This document shows positions 63,763-64,000 of a stretch of 64,000 nt of DNA, one piece after another. The DNA comes from Nitrospirota bacterium. GTDB lineage: Bacteria > Nitrospirota > Thermodesulfovibrionia > Thermodesulfovibrionales > SM23-35. The position numbers and the translations under genes were made by a program. The stretch's first letter is position 1. The number at the start of each line of letters is the position of its first letter. Location: NCBI GenBank assembly GCA_040754395.1, contig JBFMCL010000005.1, forward strand, positions 61,210 to 125,209, read 5' to 3'. The notes under the pieces are model-generated. The model worked only from the letters and a program-made list of their open reading frames with translations, made no database searches and was not told the origin of the DNA.

Positions 63763-64000
63763 ATATTGCTGAATTATGCAAATGCTAAATAGTTATTTTC
63801 CCCGCCCCTCATGCTTGGCGTTATTGATTACACACAACATTTTATTTTATGTCAGAAAAAATATATTATAAACATCATTACTGTCCGGTTAAAATAGAGC
63901 CCCTTGGATAGGAGTGTCCTCGCTTATTTTTAATCTATCAGGCTTTAATGTAAGGATATCTATGATAGCCTTTCTTTCGAAAAGCATTTCTCGTATAACA
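63763..64000 (+). other. Right-edge region with the start of an unidentified ORF
   Basis: The last 238 bp are AT-rich. ATG at 63962 has AAGGA 5 nt upstream and opens MIAFLSKSISRIT up to the edge; it may be a gene start. ACTGTCCGGTTAAAAT near 63880 could be an insertion-sequence end, but the second end and a transposase are not visible. Confidence 0.3.

Overview
This 64 kb window looks like chromosomal DNA of a Gram-negative, probably anaerobic or metal-exposed bacterium. Outer-membrane and lipoprotein signals, FdhD, an ACR3 arsenic operon, DUF4388/PilZ proteins and GT81/TreT osmolyte genes would fit Nitrospirota (Thermodesulfovibrio-like) or a related deep lineage. That placement is inferred from gene content only. 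I see no rRNA, tRNA, CRISPR array or phage; mobile DNA is limited to remnants at the right end.

Layout. 1-4933 (-): the N-terminal 1644 codons of a giant secreted protein with Ig-like repeats, a lamin-tail domain and a gingipain-like (C25) peptidase region. 5319-13631: TraB/GumN protein, NYN nuclease with an apparent ATT start, PAP2 phosphatase, Ig-like lipoprotein, 5'-nucleotidase with a small beta-grasp partner, outer-membrane barrel, REC-PAS regulator, two poorly known genes and a 29-residue membrane peptide. 13701-19566: PilZ-DUF4388-DnaJ-TPR protein, DinG/XPD-like helicase, membrane diguanylate cyclase and a lysine-rich H1-like protein. 19766-21488 (-): FecCD/BtuC-type permease and its ATPase.

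21715-40074 is a carbohydrate and osmolyte island: 4-alpha-glucanotransferase, ADP-glucose pyrophosphorylase, a mannosyl/glucosyl-3-phosphoglycerate phosphatase, an MscS channel, glycerate 2-kinase, a Phd/PIN pair whose PIN partner lacks its first catalytic Asp, glucosyl-3-phosphoglycerate synthase, an M23 peptidase, DUF5752, a TreT-like trehalose synthase, a ClC channel and a complete MalEFGK-type sugar ABC importer. My reading is that sugar import and glycogen turnover feed ADP-glucose into glucosylglycerate and trehalose, while the channels release or balance solutes.

40230-42216: DUF4398 lipoprotein, a lysine-tailed protein and a secreted GH12 glucanase. 42384-46891 (-): FdhD, ArsP-type permease, a small unknown, ACR3, ArsC, ArsR and a CxxC thioredoxin-like protein. 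Divergent from these, 47039-47356 (+) is a candidate selenoprotein: an in-frame TGA at 47252 lies where relatives carry Cys, is followed by a SECIS-like hairpin, and the frame continues with family-like sequence. This is the most interesting signal in the window.

47436-51749 (-): HlyD-FtsX-LolD type ABC export system. 52436-54904 (-): two DUF1538 membrane proteins, a P-II-like protein and a CBS protein in one apparent operon, plausibly a nucleotide-regulated transporter. 55970-60517 (+): LemA, a P-loop protein with a degenerate Walker A, MscS and DUF2207. 60520-63447: a coiled-coil protein, a release-factor-like ribosome rescue protein, MarC, an MJ0936-type phosphodiesterase and a PflX-like radical SAM protein. 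The right end holds three copies of a CCCCTC-type intergenic repeat, an integrase fragment and an incomplete ORF.
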